DNA from: Falciphora oryzae
Lineage: Eukaryota; Ascomycota; Sordariomycetes; Magnaporthales; Magnaporthaceae
Reading direction: 5' to 3'
Length of the DNA stretch: 64,000 nt
Assembly (NCBI GenBank): GCA_000733355.1
Contig: JNVV01000002.1
Location: forward strand, 607,626-671,625
Shown: in pieces, positions 62,901 through 64,000 of the stretch
How positions within the stretch are numbered: the stretch's first letter is position 1
Layout: each line of letters starts with the position of its first letter
Position numbers and translations under genes: made by a program
The notes under the pieces: model-generated
The model's input: the letters and a program-made list of their open reading frames with translations, nothing else
Told to the model about the DNA's origin: nothing
Database searches by the model: none

Positions 62901-64000
62901 GCGGCGACCTGGATGGAGACGACTATTTCGTCTTCTGGGATGAGCGGCTGGTACCTCCGCCCGAGGAGCGCAGCTGCCCGCCAATGAGCTACACCGCCGA
63001 GAAGAGTCTGGAGCTCAACCGCGATGTCACGGCCGATGACCTGCGCCAGTTCTTTGTCATCTACATGAAGAATCACTCGCTCCCCACCATTGCTCACGCA
63101 CATCTGGCACAGGCCGACTGGTTTGGTGCCAAGGATCGAATCTGCATCGAGCTGGCGAGGCTGCACTCGCAGGCCGTCGACTACCCCAAAACAGGCGTAT
63201 CCGCCGTGGTCCCGCGCAGTCTCATGCCCAAGCAATACCCTCATTACATGGAGAAGGCTAAACACAGGACGTACCGCTCTGGCAAGATCTTGGGCAAGCT
63301 CTACGACACGGTGCACCAGGCCAGCTTCCATCCGGCCTACGAGATGCCATTCGACTCTAGGATTCTCAACAAGTACAAGCTGGATGCAACCATCCTGAGA
63401 AAGGCACGCCAGATAAAGACCAAGTACGATCAGGCTATGAGACGGATCATGGGTCAGGACGACATCGGAACCGAATTCGAGGTCTTTTCCGCCTTTGTCC
63501 TCTCGCGCCCGCGAGTGGGAAACGCGTACAAGCATCAAGAGAACGTGGGCCGCGAGTCTGCCACCCTCAAGTCGCTGTTCCGCCAGAAGTGCATCGAGGC
63601 CGTGGCCGAGCTTGCGGGAGGCAGCGTCAAGGGCGGCGGTAAGATATCGTCGAGCTTGCTACACCAGGACGTTGAGGTGCTTGGCCCCTTCGTCGCCGCC
63701 ATGTACAAGGTCACAGACGAAGAGATCAGGATCGCGATGCACGAGTGCAAGTCTCGGGGCGCCAATCCGAACCCCAAGTCGATGCCACTCATATCGTTCC
63801 CCTGGATCTTTGATACGGTCCTGGTGCAAATCGCGACCAGCATGGGCAACAAGCCCCCCAGCGGCGCTGAGGTGGCTAGTGATAAAGAGACTGCCAATAC
63901 TGGCCCTACGCCTGTGAATGCTGCCGGTTCTGCTGCCGCTACAGCCACGGTCACCCTCGGAGACCTGAAGCAGGTTCAGCTTTCTTCCCGACTCCACGAC
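59945..64000 (+). CDS. RNA-dependent RNA polymerase, Sad-1/Rdp1/RRP-3 type (3' partial)
   Basis: Open from ATG 59945 to the right edge without a stop; 1352 codons are in the window. After a Ser/Pro-rich disordered N-terminus (1-125) the sequence has RLPLDITTWDIWRAMESRA (an RRM-like start), and the eukaryotic RdRP core: SLPWEVRYQLEVCISR, STVYLNSPTVETTNRVLRHY, RFMRVQFTDELPRGR, RGYCFSDGVGKIS-like motif (GYCFSDGVGKIS), VVGRNPSLHPGDLRVVEAV and the catalytic GGDLDGDDYFVFWD, with DLDGD at about residues 988-992. The three Asp are present, so it should be active. Family role: makes double-stranded RNA for Dicer in quelling, meiotic silencing or heterochromatic silencing. Overall motif wording is closer to Sad-1/Rdp1 than to QDE-1. 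No intron is needed within the window. Confidence 0.92.
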   Translation, partial: MTSNDIERHLGPAASGRHSRASQSPLALTPLPSPTDSPSSRASPVLSLRSSQGGSASVPQTPYSQADPGWRTPSVPPTPRHVNPHILGGRSDLGSGPSRQPAPPGARNGPPPPRRSANAQLCPPPENWRLYSSMSINLIRLPLDITTWDIWRAMESRATLIMIDITERRDCCRARVKMEPPDLGNLPWTDDGLLEIPLGRGNVFAARVEIDPYGFYAGESIPSPLNRAVPGEVKLTPAAIRFGVMIAKTKMMIRGAIRPLPAGNPFKLVVAFKRRRITLQFSVALHEKKGTATLRRVHEYKVDIRFNELSKLLRVDQETGTCSLIIPLECPPVFYREVENKHDTHTEERRLWTENDTWWRQCNIMDDPRLMKDTPLSLNEEHRQVIDLGRWTTYCIELPKEQWDLVEGYLGDFNIQTQAEADFQFSAPEDDPVVMWKYLDRPADLDQGGHMLEILSDSERISLPWEVRYQLEVCISRRHLLESSITVEFLQELSKMRAREARIVLEYPIDRRVKFYDPMRLLQEAREARYAPDVHPELLPEYCMMMRKAIVTPSTVYLNSPTVETTNRVLRHYYDLRDRFMRVQFTDELPRGRINATQDQRVNDELYTRVYRVLKNGIFIGDRHYQFLAFGNSQMRESSAYFFAAVGDVTCDSIRAWMGNFSHIRNVGKYAARLGQCFSTTRNIDGTSLPWIKAIPDIETNGYCFSDGVGKISKLWSTVIASQLKLNTCPSAFQFRMGGRKGILTVWPDLKGLEIHVRPSQEKFQTEHSRLEVIRWSQHSVATLNRQTIPILSALGIEDHVFQEMLADQLANYDRAMEDPVAAVSLLRLYVDENQMTYTLAQLIMAGLMKSREPFVWTMMRLWRTWSIKSLKEKARIVVEKGAFVLGCVDETGKLRGHYAHVKTGPNQRPRLNHSVLPQIFLQVPDGPNGIYKVITGTCVVGRNPSLHPGDLRVVEAVDVPELRHLRDVVVFPKTGDRDIPSMCSGGDLDGDDYFVFWDERLVPPPEERSCPPMSYTAEKSLELNRDVTADDLRQFFVIYMKNHSLPTIAHAHLAQADWFGAKDRICIELARLHSQAVDYPKTGVSAVVPRSLMPKQYPHYMEKAKHRTYRSGKILGKLYDTVHQASFHPAYEMPFDSRILNKYKLDATILRKARQIKTKYDQAMRRIMGQDDIGTEFEVFSAFVLSRPRVGNAYKHQENVGRESATLKSLFRQKCIEAVAELAGGSVKGGGKISSSLLHQDVEVLGPFVAAMYKVTDEEIRIAMHECKSRGANPNPKSMPLISFPWIFDTVLVQIATSMGNKPPSGAEVASDKETANTGPTPVNAAGSAAATATVTLGDLKQVQLSSRLHD

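Noticed and set aside
1..64000. tRNA, 5S rRNA, spliceosomal RNA and CRISPR-like arrays
   Set aside because: I looked for B-box (GGTTCGA) contexts, 5S-like blocks and regular spaced repeats and found none that fold or space correctly; a covariance-model scan would be needed to exclude them.

Overview
The window is nuclear DNA of a filamentous ascomycete (Pezizomycotina, most likely Sordariomycetes). The reasons are: genes on both strands with short introns (about 50-150 nt, GT-AG ends and CTAAC-type branch sites), GC-rich third codon positions, and a gene set that includes a CENP-T with a histone fold, a 261-residue RPS4, a fungal NACHT-WD40 NLR, an RNAi-type RdRP and a DUF7704 membrane protein. 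Species cannot be fixed from the sequence. Exon boundaries below were placed by reading splice signals together with conserved protein sequence; no transcript data were available.

Layout. 1-25.5 kb is a dense housekeeping block: CENP-T (5' end outside the window), SHY1/SURF1, a UBXN4-like ERAD protein, the twin CX9C protein MIX17, LRP1/C1D, a PanE/Cbs2-like protein, a DCAF11-like WD40 protein, Sec61 gamma, a CFIm68/CPSF6-like RNA-binding protein, a SET-domain lysine methyltransferase, COQ4, PDCD5, and a tail-to-tail pair made of a class I aminoacyl-tRNA-synthetase-like protein and a PUA/ASCH-like protein. 26-44 kb is an accessory island: a frameshifted SRPK-like kinase, mobile-element relics (including a serine-recombinase-like fragment), a SesA-NACHT-WD40 NLR, a broken F-box/ankyrin gene, and a zinc-ribbon/coiled-coil/TPR protein. 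45-51.4 kb returns to conserved genes: a DUF7704 protein, a double telobox-Myb protein and rps4. 51.4-57 kb has no gene I can support but holds a perfect 31-bp inverted repeat. 57-64 kb carries D-lactate dehydrogenase and an RdRP that runs off the right edge.

Functional themes. Five proteins serve mitochondria (SHY1, MIX17, COQ4, DLD1 and probably the Cbs2-like protein). Several serve RNA handling (LRP1, CFIm68-like, RdRP, the aaRS-like/PUA pair). The island looks like non-self recognition hardware: STAND NTPase, ankyrin, TPR and kinase genes, with indels, internal duplications and relics that suggest fast turnover.

Points most worth a second look: a GC-AG intron that decides between a 220-residue SesA-only protein and a 1460-residue NLR; the aaRS-like/PUA-like pair whose stop codons overlap; a UAG in the CFIm68-like gene followed by 43 in-frame coding-like codons; an 11-nt microexon in PDCD5; a cysteine-bearing heptad array in the TPR protein; and the 31-bp hairpin at 53.8 kb.
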